NCBI RefSeq assembly: GCF_000717995.1
Contig: NZ_JODM01000002.1
Location: 186,001 to 250,000, forward strand
Origin: Streptomyces violaceorubidus
GTDB taxonomy: Bacteria > Actinomycetota > Actinomycetes > Streptomycetales > Streptomycetaceae
Reading direction: 5' to 3'
Length of the DNA: 64,000 nucleotides
A program made the translations under genes and the position numbers. Every line of letters starts with the position of its first letter. Within the stretch, counting starts at the first letter, position 1. The notes below the pieces were generated by a model. That model was given only the letters and a program-made list of their open reading frames with translations, did not search any database and was not told the origin of the DNA. Below are positions 1-8,237 of the stretch, in pieces.

Positions 1-1096
1 CGGAGTCGGCGGTGGGGCGTACGGCGGTCACCTCGGGGGTGCCCTCGGTGAGGGTGCCGGTCTTGTCGAGGGCCGCGGAGTCGATCTCGCCGAGGCGTTC
101 CATGGCGAGGGCCGACTTGACCAGGACGCCGTGCCGGCCGGCGTTGGCGATGGCCGAGAGCAGCGGCGGCATGGTCGCGAGGACGACCGCGCACGGCGAG
201 GCGACGATCATGAAGGTCATGGCGCGCGGCAGGGCGTCCGTGAGGTCGGCGCCGAAGGCGAGGGGGATGCCGAAGACCGCGAGGGTGGCGACGACCACGC
301 CGACCGAGTAGCGCTGCTCGATCTTCTCGATGAACAGCTGGGTGGGGGCCTTGGTGCGGGACGCCTCCTCGACCAGGGTGACGATCCGGGCGATGACCGA
401 GTCGGCCGGGTCGCGCCCGACCCGGACGCGCAGCGCGCCGGTGCCGTTGAGGGTGCCGGCGAAGACCTCGTCGCCGGGGCGCTTGAGGACGGGCAGGGAC
501 TCGCCGGTGATGGTGGCCTGGTCGACCTCTCCGGTGCCCTCGACGACCGCGCCGTCGGCGCCGATCCGCTCCCCCGGCCGGACCAGCACCAGGTCGCCGA
601 CGGCGAGGTCGGCGGTGGGGACGGTCTCCTCGCCGCCGTCGGCGACCCGGGTCGCGGTGGTGGGCGCGAGGTCGAGCAGGCCGCGCACGGAGTCGGCGGT
701 GCGGGCGGTGGCCAGGGCCTCCAGGGCGCCGGAGGTGGCGAAGATGACGATCAGCAGGGCGCCGTCGAGCACCTGCCCGATGGCTGCCGCGCCGAGCGCC
801 GCGACGATCATCAGCAGGTCGACGTCCAGGGTCTTCCCGCGCAGCGCCCGCAGCCCTTCCAGGGCGGGCTCCCAGCCGCCGGCGGCGTAGGCGAGCGCGT
901 ACAGCGGGCCGTACGTCCAGGCGGGGGCGGAGCCGACGAGGTCGAGGGGCAGGGCCGCGAGGAAGGCGAGGAGCGACACGAGCGCCCAGCGGGCCTCGGG
1001 CAGGGCGAGGACGCGGGTGCGGCGGCGGGGCGGCGCCGTCGCGGTGGGCGCGGTCTGCGGAGCGGGGGCGAGGGTGGTGGACACGCGCCCCACCAT
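1..1096 (-). CDS. Heavy-metal (Co/Ni-type) P1B-ATPase, N-terminal part
   Basis: Membrane metal efflux pump; the window holds about the first 365 residues and the C-terminal part lies beyond base 1. Visible in order: an N-terminus without a CXXC or His-rich metal domain, hydrophobic segments, the actuator motif TGES, a transmembrane SPC motif (about residues 300-302, context VASPCAVVLATMPPLL) and the phosphorylation site DKTGTLT with Asp at about 344. SPC rather than CPC, plus the missing N-terminal metal domain, points to the P1B-4 subgroup (CtpD/CtpJ type; Co/Ni and sometimes Zn). ATG at 1096 and GTG at 1084 are in frame. The divergent NmtR-type sensor supports nickel/cobalt export: in Mycobacterium tuberculosis NmtR controls the P-ATPase CtpJ. 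Family certain; metal specificity inferred. Confidence 0.92.
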   Translation of the reverse strand, partial: MVGRVSTTLAPAPQTAPTATAPPRRRTRVLALPEARWALVSLLAFLAALPLDLVGSAPAWTYGPLYALAYAAGGWEPALEGLRALRGKTLDVDLLMIVAALGAAAIGQVLDGALLIVIFATSGALEALATARTADSVRGLLDLAPTTATRVADGGEETVPTADLAVGDLVLVRPGERIGADGAVVEGTGEVDQATITGESLPVLKRPGDEVFAGTLNGTGALRVRVGRDPADSVIARIVTLVEEASRTKAPTQLFIEKIEQRYSVGVVVATLAVFGIPLAFGADLTDALPRAMTFMIVASPCAVVLATMPPLLSAIANAGRHGVLVKSALAMERLGEIDSAALDKTGTLTEGTPEVTAVRPTADS

Positions 1097-1099
1097 ACA

Positions 1100-1145
1100 G
1101 GAACACATGAAGACTCATTCATTCGTTCATCCGTTCATGTGTTCC
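1100..1145. promoter_or_regulatory. Probable ArsR/NmtR operator in the divergent promoter
   Basis: A perfect 12-bp inverted repeat, GGAACACATGAA (1100-1111) and TTCATGTGTTCC (1134-1145), lies between the ATPase and sensor genes. Between the arms are further TTCAT/TTCGT direct repeats. AT-rich ATGAA/TTCAT half-sites are typical of SmtB/ArsR-family operators, and the position would cover both divergent promoters. Function is inferred. Confidence 0.7.
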
Positions 1146-1180
1146 CGGGGCTCCTCCGGGGCGGTGCGTAAGATGGGCGC

Positions 1181-1543
1181 ATGGGTCACGGAGCCGCCAC
1201 CACCGCGCAGGACGCCGCCGAGCGGGTGCGCCTGGACGCGGACAACGTCGCGAAGGTCGCCACGACGCTCCAGGCCCTGTCCACCCCGTCCCGGCTGCTG
1301 ATCCTCGCCCGGCTGCGCGAAGGCCCGCTGCCCGCCACCGAGTTGGCGGCGGAGGTCGGCATGGAGCAGTCGGCCTGCTCGCACCAGTTGCGGCTGCTGC
1401 GCAACCTCGGTCTGGTGGTCGGCGAGCGCCGTGGCCGTTCGGTGGTGTACGCCCTGCACGACGACCATGTCGCCGGGCTGCTCGACCAGGCTGTCTACCA
1501 CGTGGAGCACCTGCGGCTGGGGCTCAGCGACGCCGCCGGCTGA
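1181..1543 (+). CDS. nmtR: ArsR/SmtB-family nickel/cobalt sensor, NmtR type
   Basis: Winged-helix repressor of 120 residues that should leave its operator when it binds metal. The recognition segment reads ELAAEVGMEQSACSHQLRLL. Helix alpha-5 carries a metal site of the form D-x-H-x10-H-x2-H (DDHVAGLLDQAVYHVEH), the spacing of CzrA and NmtR. The protein begins MGHG, so His3 is also present; in NmtR the N-terminal His contributes to the six-coordinate Ni/Co site. No ArsR-type CVC motif is seen in alpha-3. It diverges from the P1B-ATPase gene across a shared operator. The ATG at 1181 is favoured because it supplies the N-terminal MGH. Family is certain, NmtR subtype likely, metal not tested. Confidence 0.9.
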   Translation: MGHGAATTAQDAAERVRLDADNVAKVATTLQALSTPSRLLILARLREGPLPATELAAEVGMEQSACSHQLRLLRNLGLVVGERRGRSVVYALHDDHVAGLLDQAVYHVEHLRLGLSDAAG

Positions 1544-1564
1544 CGGCGCCGCTCCCCCGCTGCG

Positions 1565-4500
1565 CTACTGCGTCGCCGTCGGCCGCCGTGAGACCCGCGC
1601 CGCGTCGCGGACGTCGGTCAGAGGACGCAGCCGGTAGGTGTACGCGTAGTCCCGGTCGGCGAAGAGCTTGAACTCGTCGTGGGTGTGCGCACCCCAGCTG
1701 TTGTCGCCGCCGACGCCCATCTGACGGTGGTTCAGGCGCAGGACGACCTCGTCCCTCGGGGTGAGCTGGTAGTCGTGCCGCACGCCGGCCGACAGGTCCT
1801 CGGGCGTGAAGTACGAGGCGTTGGCCTCCAGCAGGGGTTCACCGGAGGCGAGCAGGCCCACGCCGTGGCGGTCGGTCAGGGCGATCCAGCGGACGTCGGT
1901 CTTGTTGCCGTTCTCCTGCGGGCGGATGTACGGGGTCCACTGCTCGGCGACGGTCCCGGAGTAGAGGCCGACGTCCGTGCCGTCGTTGCGGTCCCAGTGG
2001 TTCTCCTCGGGTCCCCGGCCGTACCAGTGCACGCGGTCCAGGCGGCCCGGCAGGAACAGCATCGTGCCGACCTCGGGGATGTAGGGCAGGGTCGCGGCCC
2101 CCGGGTGCAGGGTGTTGTCGACCTTGATCTCGCCGTTGCCGAACACCGTGTAGGTGGCGGTGTACGTGGACTCCACCGAGGTGGGGAGTGTGCCGGTGAC
2201 CTCGATCTCGACGGCCCGGTCGCCGAGCGCGCGCACGGCGACGCCGGTGACCTTGCGGCGGGCGCCCGCGTCGCGCCAGGTCTGGTTGCGGGTGTGCTGG
2301 CCGTTGCCCTTGTCGTTGTCGGTGGGGGCGCGCCAGAAGTTGGGCACGGGCCCGGAGGTGATCAGCCGGGTGCCCTTCGCCTCGTAGGAGGTGATGGTGC
2401 CGGTGCGCTTGTCGACGGTGACCGCGAAGCCCTTGCCGGTGACCCGGACGTCCTGGGCGCGGTCCTCGTGGCGCAACGCCGGGACGCTCGCCAGTCGGGC
2501 CGGCGTGACGGCGGGCGCGCCGGTCTCGACGGGGAGCTGCTGCCGGGCCACCTCGAAACCGGCCTTCGCCCACGGGGTGGGCTCCTTGGTGGTGAAGGAG
2601 AGGTGGAGGAAGTACTCGGTGCCCGGGGCGGGGCGGTCCGGCAGCGCTACGGGGACGGTGATGTCCCTGCTCGACCGCGGGGCCACGTCCAGCTGCTCGC
2701 GGGTCAGCTTCCCGCGCCGTACGACCTCGCCGTCGGCGACGAGTTCCCAGCGGCCGTCGAACTCGCGGAGGTGGGTGAACAGGTACTCGTTGGTGAGGGT
2801 GACGGCGCCGGGGCCGCCGCCGGTGGTGGGGGCGGCGTTGATGGCCTGGTAGACGCGCTTGACCTCGGCTGCCTTGCCGGTGTGGCCGCGGTCGGCGGTG
2901 ATGATGCCGTCCGCGACGAAGGCGCCGTCGTTGGGGTTGTCGCCCCAGTCGCCGCCGTAGGCGAGGAACGTCTTCTGCGCGGGCCGCTTCTGCTCGGTCC
3001 GCACGGTGGCGGCGTCGAACCAGAACCGCACGCCGTCGTCGCCGGGTCCGCGGCTCTCCGAGGCCAGTTCGGCGGCGCCGAGGGCGCGGGCGTAGACGCG
3101 GGCGCGGCGCACGGTGCCGCTGAACTCCCGTACCTGGTTGTCGGCGTCGGTGGCGAGCGCGAGGGGCGCGGTGTTGCTGCTGGGGCGCCGGTCGGTGGTG
3201 CGGGTGGCCCGTTCGACGCCGTCGACGTACAGGGTCAGGGTCCCGGCGTCCGCGTCGAAGACACCCGCGAGGTGGTGCTCGCGGCCGGTCCAGTCCTCCG
3301 GCACGGTCCAGTTCGCGGTGATCCACTGGCCCGCGGAGTGGATGAAGAACTCCAGGGTCCGGCCGTTCTGCTTGAGCGCGTACTGGGTGTCGCCCTTGGC
3401 GAGGATCGGCTGGTGGTAGCCCGTCACGTGCGGGGTGACCCAGGCCTCCAGGGTCAGCGAGCCGGTGAGGTCGAGGCTGTCGTGGCGCTCGAAGACGGTG
3501 TTGCCGGACAGGCCCTTGTCGCGGTCGAGGGTGCCGCGGGTGGCGAGGATCTCGCCGCGCAGCCCGGCGGGCCCGGCCTCGGTGAGCAGGGTGCGGGCGG
3601 GGACGGGCGTGTAGAGGGACTGGTCCACGAAGTCCCAGATCCAGCCGCCCTGGAGGACGTCGTAGCGGCGCACGATGTCCCAGTACTTCTTGAAGTTGCC
3701 GGTGGAGTTCCCCATCGAGTGGGCGTACTCGATCATGACGTACGGCCGGGTGTCGGAGGTGTCCTTCGCGCGCTGCTCGACGCGCTGCGGGCTGTCGTAC
3801 ATCTCCGAGCGGATGTCGCTGACGCCGGGGCGGTCGTCGCCCTCGTACTGGATGACGCGGGTGTCGTCGCAGGAGCGGATCCAGTCGTGCATGGCGGTGA
3901 AGGTGGAGCCGCCGCCGGCCTCGTTGCCCAGCGACCAGATGACGACCGAGGCGTGGTTCTTGTCGCGGTGCACCATGTTCTGGGCGCGGGCCACGCAGGC
4001 GGCGGTCCAGTCGGGGTGGTCGCCGGGGTACTGGTCGCGGATTCCGTGGGTTTCCAGGTTGGTCTCGTCGACGAGGTAGAGGCCGTACTCGTCGGCCAGT
4101 TCCAGCCAGTACGGGTTGTTGGGGTAGTGCGAGGTGCGGACGCTGTTGATGTTCATCCGCTTGATGATCCTGATGTCCTCGACCATGTCCTCGCGGGTGA
4201 GCGCGGTGCCGCGGGCGGGGTGCATCTCGTGGCGGTTGGTGCCGCGGAAGGACACCGGCTCGCCGTTGATGCGCATCAGGCCGTCCTTGAGCGCGAACTC
4301 ACGGAAGCCGACCCGGTGGGACAGGGTCTCCGTGACCTTGCCGCCGGGGTCCCGCAGGCGCAGGACGGCCGTGTAGAGGTTGGGGTGTTCGGCGGACCAG
4401 AGCCGGGGCTTCGGTACGGCCTTCGCGGCCCGTACGGTGACGTCCTCACCGGCGCGGGCCGCACCGACGTCGACGGGCTGCTCCAGCGGCCTGGACCAGA

Positions 4501-5488
4501 CGGCGTGGCCGCGCGCGTCGTAGAGCTGGGCCTCTACGGTGTAGCGCCCGGTGCCGCCCCCGCCGTACGCCCGCACGCTCGCGGTGACGGCCAGTTCGGC
4601 GCCGGTGTAGGAGTCGTCGAGCGGGGTGTCCAGCTTGAAGTCGCGCAGGTGCACGGCCGGGGTGGAGTAGAGGTGGACCGAGCGGAAGATGCCGCTCACC
4701 CGGATCATGTCCTGGTCCTCCATCCAGTCGCCGTCGGAGTAGCGGTAGACCTCCACGGCGATCTGGTTGGTGCCCGGCTTGAGGTGGTCGGTGACGTCGT
4801 ACTCGGAGGGCGTGTAGGAGTCCTCGTCGTAGCCGACCAGTTCGCCGTTGATCCACACGTAGTGCGCCGACTTGACGCCCTCGAAGTGCAGGAAGGTGCG
4901 GCGGCCCTGCCAGTCGCGGGGGACGGTGAAGGTGCGCCGGTACTGGCCGACCGGGTTGTAGCGGGTCGGCGCGGCGGGCGGGCGCGGCTCCTCGCCGAGG
5001 CTGTTGGGGCCCCAGTACGGGTAGGTGATGTTCAGGTAGATGGGGAAGTCGTGGCCGTGCAGCTGCCACACGGAGGGGACCGGGACGGTCTCCCAGTCCC
5101 CGTCGTCCACGTCGGTGCGGTGGAAGTCGGCGTCCCGGTCCTCGGGGCGGTCGGCGTAGGCGAACTTCCAGGTGCCGTCCAGGCTCAGCCGGTAGGGCGA
5201 GCGGGCACGGTCGCCGGCGAGCGCCTGCTCGACGTCCGCGTAGGGCGTGAGCGTGGTGTGCGGGGGCTGGGCGCCGAGCCGGAAGACACCGAAGTCGTTC
5301 CACTCCGGGGGCCCGTCGGCCGCCGCCCGCCGTGCCGCCGCCCGCGCCGTCGGGGGCGAGGCGGAGAGGGCGAGGGCACCGAGGACGGCGGCACCGCCCT
5401 CCAGGAGACGGCGGCGGCTGACGACCGGGCGGGGGCGGCTCGGCGGACCGGCCGGGGGCTGGGCGGGTGACACGGGCGAGTGCGGCAT
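1565..5488 (-). CDS. Secreted GH2 beta-galactosidase with inserted LamG-like domain
   Basis: Glycoside hydrolase family 2, LacZ-type, about 1307 residues. The start chosen is the ATG at 5488, preceded by CGGAAGG; an in-frame TTG at 5524 would add 12 residues. The N-terminus has a twin-arginine-type signal (SRRRLLEGG, hydrophobic stretch, Ala-rich cleavage area), so export of a folded enzyme is likely. Catalytic acid/base Glu about 523 in SLGNEAGGG; nucleophile Glu about 587 in MIEYAHSMGN. A LamG/concanavalin-like domain (about residues 640-805) lies between the WDFVDQ segment and the AYGGDWGD segment that are close together in LacZ. The C-terminal beta-gal small-chain domain follows. It sits between the nickel efflux and import genes with no evident metal link. 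The exact substrate is unknown. Confidence 0.93.
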   Translation of the reverse strand: MPHSPVSPAQPPAGPPSRPRPVVSRRRLLEGGAAVLGALALSASPPTARAAARRAAADGPPEWNDFGVFRLGAQPPHTTLTPYADVEQALAGDRARSPYRLSLDGTWKFAYADRPEDRDADFHRTDVDDGDWETVPVPSVWQLHGHDFPIYLNITYPYWGPNSLGEEPRPPAAPTRYNPVGQYRRTFTVPRDWQGRRTFLHFEGVKSAHYVWINGELVGYDEDSYTPSEYDVTDHLKPGTNQIAVEVYRYSDGDWMEDQDMIRVSGIFRSVHLYSTPAVHLRDFKLDTPLDDSYTGAELAVTASVRAYGGGGTGRYTVEAQLYDARGHAVWSRPLEQPVDVGAARAGEDVTVRAAKAVPKPRLWSAEHPNLYTAVLRLRDPGGKVTETLSHRVGFREFALKDGLMRINGEPVSFRGTNRHEMHPARGTALTREDMVEDIRIIKRMNINSVRTSHYPNNPYWLELADEYGLYLVDETNLETHGIRDQYPGDHPDWTAACVARAQNMVHRDKNHASVVIWSLGNEAGGGSTFTAMHDWIRSCDDTRVIQYEGDDRPGVSDIRSEMYDSPQRVEQRAKDTSDTRPYVMIEYAHSMGNSTGNFKKYWDIVRRYDVLQGGWIWDFVDQSLYTPVPARTLLTEAGPAGLRGEILATRGTLDRDKGLSGNTVFERHDSLDLTGSLTLEAWVTPHVTGYHQPILAKGDTQYALKQNGRTLEFFIHSAGQWITANWTVPEDWTGREHHLAGVFDADAGTLTLYVDGVERATRTTDRRPSSNTAPLALATDADNQVREFSGTVRRARVYARALGAAELASESRGPGDDGVRFWFDAATVRTEQKRPAQKTFLAYGGDWGDNPNDGAFVADGIITADRGHTGKAAEVKRVYQAINAAPTTGGGPGAVTLTNEYLFTHLREFDGRWELVADGEVVRRGKLTREQLDVAPRSSRDITVPVALPDRPAPGTEYFLHLSFTTKEPTPWAKAGFEVARQQLPVETGAPAVTPARLASVPALRHEDRAQDVRVTGKGFAVTVDKRTGTITSYEAKGTRLITSGPVPNFWRAPTDNDKGNGQHTRNQTWRDAGARRKVTGVAVRALGDRAVEIEVTGTLPTSVESTYTATYTVFGNGEIKVDNTLHPGAATLPYIPEVGTMLFLPGRLDRVHWYGRGPEENHWDRNDGTDVGLYSGTVAEQWTPYIRPQENGNKTDVRWIALTDRHGVGLLASGEPLLEANASYFTPEDLSAGVRHDYQLTPRDEVVLRLNHRQMGVGGDNSWGAHTHDEFKLFADRDYAYTYRLRPLTDVRDAARVSRRPTATQ

Positions 5489-5602
5489 GACCGTGGCCTT
5501 CCGTGGGCTTCGGGGGCGGCTCAACGCACGGTGCTGTGGGAGCAGTTGCCGCCGGGGCGGATCGCAACTGCCGGTGACGCGGCGACTACTGGGTCACGGG
5601 TC

Positions 5603-5631
5603 ACCCTAGGACCCGAACACAACCGAATCAA
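5603..5631 (-). promoter_or_regulatory. Candidate sigma-70-type promoter for the GH2 gene
   Basis: Reading leftward: TTGATT (5631-5626), a 17-base spacer, TAGGGT (5608-5603), about 115 bases before the GH2 start. It overlaps the last bases of nikE. A direct repeat GGGTCAC/GGGTCAC follows immediately. Pattern match only. Confidence 0.45.
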
Positions 5632-6341
5632 TTACCCCGTCGGACTTTGTTCGTTCCTGGTGGACAGGTCGGCGCCGGGGTCGTCGGCGCCGTCAGGGCC
5701 GCCCAGTCGACGGTGCGCTCGCACCAGCGGTCCAGCAGGACGCGGTCGTGGCCGACGGCCAGCAGTCCCGCTCCGGTCGCGGCCCGGTAGTCCTCCACGA
5801 CCCGGACCAGTGCGGCGGTGGTCGAGGCGTCGAGCATGGCCGTCATCTCGTCGCACACCAGCCAGCGCGGGCGCAGCACCAGGGCACGGGCGAGGCAGGC
5901 GCGTTGCAGCTGGCCGTCGCTGACCTCGTGCGGGCGTCTGGTCAGCAGGTCGGCGGTGAGCCCCACGGTGGCGGCCAGTTCGGCCACCCGGCCGGCGGCC
6001 CCCTCCCGTCGGCCGGTGGCGCGCAGCGGCTCGGCGATCAGGTCGGCCAGGCGGAGGCGGGGGTCCGCGGAGAGGCGGGCCTGCTGGAAGACGACGCCGA
6101 AGGCGGTGCGCTGTTCCCGCGGCGCGCGGTGCCGCCAGTGCCGTACGGGGGTGCCGTCGAGGTGCAGCGTGCCGGCGTCGGGCCGGTGCAGCAGGGCGGC
6201 GACGCGGGCGAGGGTGGACTTGCCGCAGCCGCTGGGACCGAGCAGCCCGACGGCCTCCCCCGGGGCCACGGACAGGGAGACGTCCCGGAACACGGGCGCC
6301 CTCTTGTCGTATCCGGCGGTGACGGAGCGCAGGTCAAGCAC
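5628..6341 (-). CDS. nikE: Nickel/peptide-type ABC importer, second ATPase (NikE-like)
   Basis: ATP-binding subunit of 237 residues. It has Walker A GPSGCGKST, signature EVSDGQLQRA (Asp where most have Gly), Walker B WLVCDEMTAMLD and switch His in AVGHDRVLL. The start is GTG at 6341, with GGAGG nine bases upstream and an 8-base overlap with nikD; a longer open frame to 6512 runs through nikD and has no ABC homology. Last gene of a five-gene overlapping operon with two ATPases, two permeases and one binding protein, the NikABCDE/Dpp architecture. Nickel is inferred from the Nur-box in front of the operon. The protein is short at the C-terminus, as NikE proteins often are. Confidence 0.88.
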   Translation of the reverse strand: MLDLRSVTAGYDKRAPVFRDVSLSVAPGEAVGLLGPSGCGKSTLARVAALLHRPDAGTLHLDGTPVRHWRHRAPREQRTAFGVVFQQARLSADPRLRLADLIAEPLRATGRREGAAGRVAELAATVGLTADLLTRRPHEVSDGQLQRACLARALVLRPRWLVCDEMTAMLDASTTAALVRVVEDYRAATGAGLLAVGHDRVLLDRWCERTVDWAALTAPTTPAPTCPPGTNKVRRGN

Positions 6342-7344
6342 GGTCGGCCGCCTCCGTGAGCGCGGCGTGCGGATGGTGGCAGGCCACGTGGGCGCGCAGC
6401 GGGGGCAGGACGGCGCAGGCGTCGGTCGCCCGGTCGCAGCGGGCGGCGAAGGCGCAGCCGTCGGGGAGGGCGCCGAGTTCGGGCGGCAGGCCTGGGACGG
6501 GCGCGAAGGCACGGTCGGGCAGCGCGTCGAGCAGGCCGCGGCTGTAGGGGTGGCGCGGGCCGGGGGCGCCGAAGAACGCGGCGGCGTCGGCGAGTTCGAC
6601 GATGCGCGCGGCGTACATCACGGCGATGCGGTCGGCGATCCGCTCGGCGGCGGCCAGGTCGTGGGTGATCATCAGCAGGGCGCGGGCGCGGCCGCCGCCG
6701 GACCGGGCACCCCCTCCCTCGGGCTGGTGGACATGCCGCCGCAGTTCGTCCACCGTGCGGTCCACCAGGTCCCGGTCGAGTCCGGTGGTCGGCTCGTCGG
6801 CGAGCAGCAGGGGGGCGTCGCCGACCAGGGCCAGGGCGGTGGCGGCGCGCTGGGCGAGGCCGCCGGAGAGTTGGTGCGGGTGGTGGTCGAGGTGGTCCAC
6901 GGGGAACGCGGCGCGCTCCGCGGCGGCCTCCGCGGCCGGGCGCAAAGCCCCGCGTGTGCGGCGGGCCCCGGTGAGTTGGGCGACCGTCTCCTCCAGGTGC
7001 GCCCGGATGGTGCGGACCGGGGTGAGGTGGGCGGCCGGGCTCTGCGGGACGAGGCCGATCAGTCGGCCCCGCACCGTGCGGGCGAGGGTCCGCTCGTCGG
7101 CGGCGAGCAGGTCCAGGTCGCCGAGGAGCGCGCGGCCCGCGGTCTGCGCGTTGCCGGGCAGCAGTCCCAGCAGGGCGGAGGCGAGGACGGACTTGCCGCA
7201 GCCGCTCTCGCCGATCAGGGCCAGGCACTCGCCTGCCCTCACGTCGAAGTGGGCGTCGGTCACGGCGGCGACACGGCGCCCGCCCGGCATGAGGAAGCGC
7301 ACCGACAGACCGCGTACCGACAGCACGGGGGCTCGCCCGGTCAC
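6334..7344 (-). CDS. nikD: Nickel/peptide-type ABC importer, first ATPase (NikD-like)
   Basis: About 336 residues. Walker A GESGCGKSVL, signature LSGGLAQRAA, Walker B LLLADEPTTGLD and switch region MITHDLAAAERI are all intact. The C-terminus has the oligopeptide/nickel-type extension (HPYSRGLLDALP and the Cys-containing stretch CAFAARCDRATDAC), which in this family can carry an Fe-S cluster. GTG at 7344 overlaps the permease stop by four bases (GTGA). Gly/Arg-rich residues between Walker B and the switch region look like a local low-complexity insertion. The subfamily also covers dipeptide transport, so nickel rests on the promoter site. Confidence 0.88.
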   Translation of the reverse strand: MTGRAPVLSVRGLSVRFLMPGGRRVAAVTDAHFDVRAGECLALIGESGCGKSVLASALLGLLPGNAQTAGRALLGDLDLLAADERTLARTVRGRLIGLVPQSPAAHLTPVRTIRAHLEETVAQLTGARRTRGALRPAAEAAAERAAFPVDHLDHHPHQLSGGLAQRAATALALVGDAPLLLADEPTTGLDRDLVDRTVDELRRHVHQPEGGGARSGGGRARALLMITHDLAAAERIADRIAVMYAARIVELADAAAFFGAPGPRHPYSRGLLDALPDRAFAPVPGLPPELGALPDGCAFAARCDRATDACAVLPPLRAHVACHHPHAALTEAADRA

Positions 7345-8237
7345 AGCATCAGCTCCGATCGGCGACGGGGGTTGATCCGCTCCCGCCAGGCACCCGCGAG
7401 CCCGGCGACGGCGAGGGTGGGCACGATGATGAACAGTCCGGGGAAGAGGGTCGGCCACCACTGCCCGGCGAGCAGCGAACCGCGGGCTTCCTGGATCAGA
7501 TTGCCGAGGCTCGCGGTGTGGGTGGGCAGTCCGAGGCCGAGGAAGGACAGCGCCGACTCGTGCCACATGGCGTGCGGCACCATCAGTACGGCGGCCGTCG
7601 CGGCCTGCGGCAGCACACCGGGCAGCAGGTGCCGCACCGTCACCCGCCACCGGGACGCGCCGCCGGAGACGGCCGCGTCGATGTGCGGACGGGCGCGCAG
7701 GGACAGCACCTCGGCGCGGACGATGCGGGCGGTGGACAGCCAGTGGGTGAGGGCGACGGAGGCGACCACCGGCCAGACCCCCGGCCGGAACATCGCGACG
7801 ATGAAGACGCCCATCAGCAGGTGGGGCACGGAGGAGAGGGCGTCGACGACCCGCATGACGCCCCGGTCGACCCAGCCGCCGAGCGCCCCGGCGGTGGCGC
7901 CCACGGCGGTGCCGACGACGGTCGCGGTCAGCGCGGCCGCCACCCCGACGAGCAGGGAGACGCGCAGGCCGTACACGCAGCGCAGCAGCAGGTCGCGCCC
8001 GACGTCGTCGGTGCCGAACGGGTGGTCCCAGCCGGGAGCCTCCAGCTTGGCGGCCAGGTCGACGGCCTGCTGGTCGAGCCGCACCAGCGGCGGCACGAGC
8101 AGCACGGCGAGCACGGTCGCGGTCAGCAGCACGGCACTGGTGCGCAGGCGCAGGGTGCGGGTGGAGCGGCCCTCGCCGCCCCGGGAGCGCCATACGGTGC
8201 CGGTCCTCCCGGCGGCGAGGTCAGCCATGGACTTCAC
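7341..8237 (-). CDS. nikC: Nickel/peptide-type ABC permease (NikC-like)
   Basis: Inner-membrane permease of about 298 residues, DppC/NikC family. It has an N-terminal hydrophobic segment (AVLLTATVLAVLLVPP), the family signature HPFGTDDVGRDLLLR just before the permease core, and a cytoplasmic EAA-type loop (AAVSGGASRWRVTVRHLLPG) that contacts the ATPases. GTG at 8237 overlaps the upstream permease stop by four bases; an ATG at 8228 is an equally possible start. Pairs with the NikB-like permease to form the channel. Confidence 0.88.
   Translation of the reverse strand: MKSMADLAAGRTGTVWRSRGGEGRSTRTLRLRTSAVLLTATVLAVLLVPPLVRLDQQAVDLAAKLEAPGWDHPFGTDDVGRDLLLRCVYGLRVSLLVGVAAALTATVVGTAVGATAGALGGWVDRGVMRVVDALSSVPHLLMGVFIVAMFRPGVWPVVASVALTHWLSTARIVRAEVLSLRARPHIDAAVSGGASRWRVTVRHLLPGVLPQAATAAVLMVPHAMWHESALSFLGLGLPTHTASLGNLIQEARGSLLAGQWWPTLFPGLFIIVPTLAVAGLAGAWRERINPRRRSELML

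Noticed and set aside
1679..5470. A 1263-codon plus-strand open frame opposite the GH2 gene
   Set aside because: It is a GC-bias shadow: Val/Gly/Ala-rich translation, no domain, while the opposite strand encodes a complete GH2 enzyme with catalytic motifs.
5589..5606. GGGTCAC/GGGTCAC near the GH2 promoter as an operator
   Set aside because: It is a short direct repeat, not symmetric, and no regulator gene is adjacent; noted only as context of the promoter.
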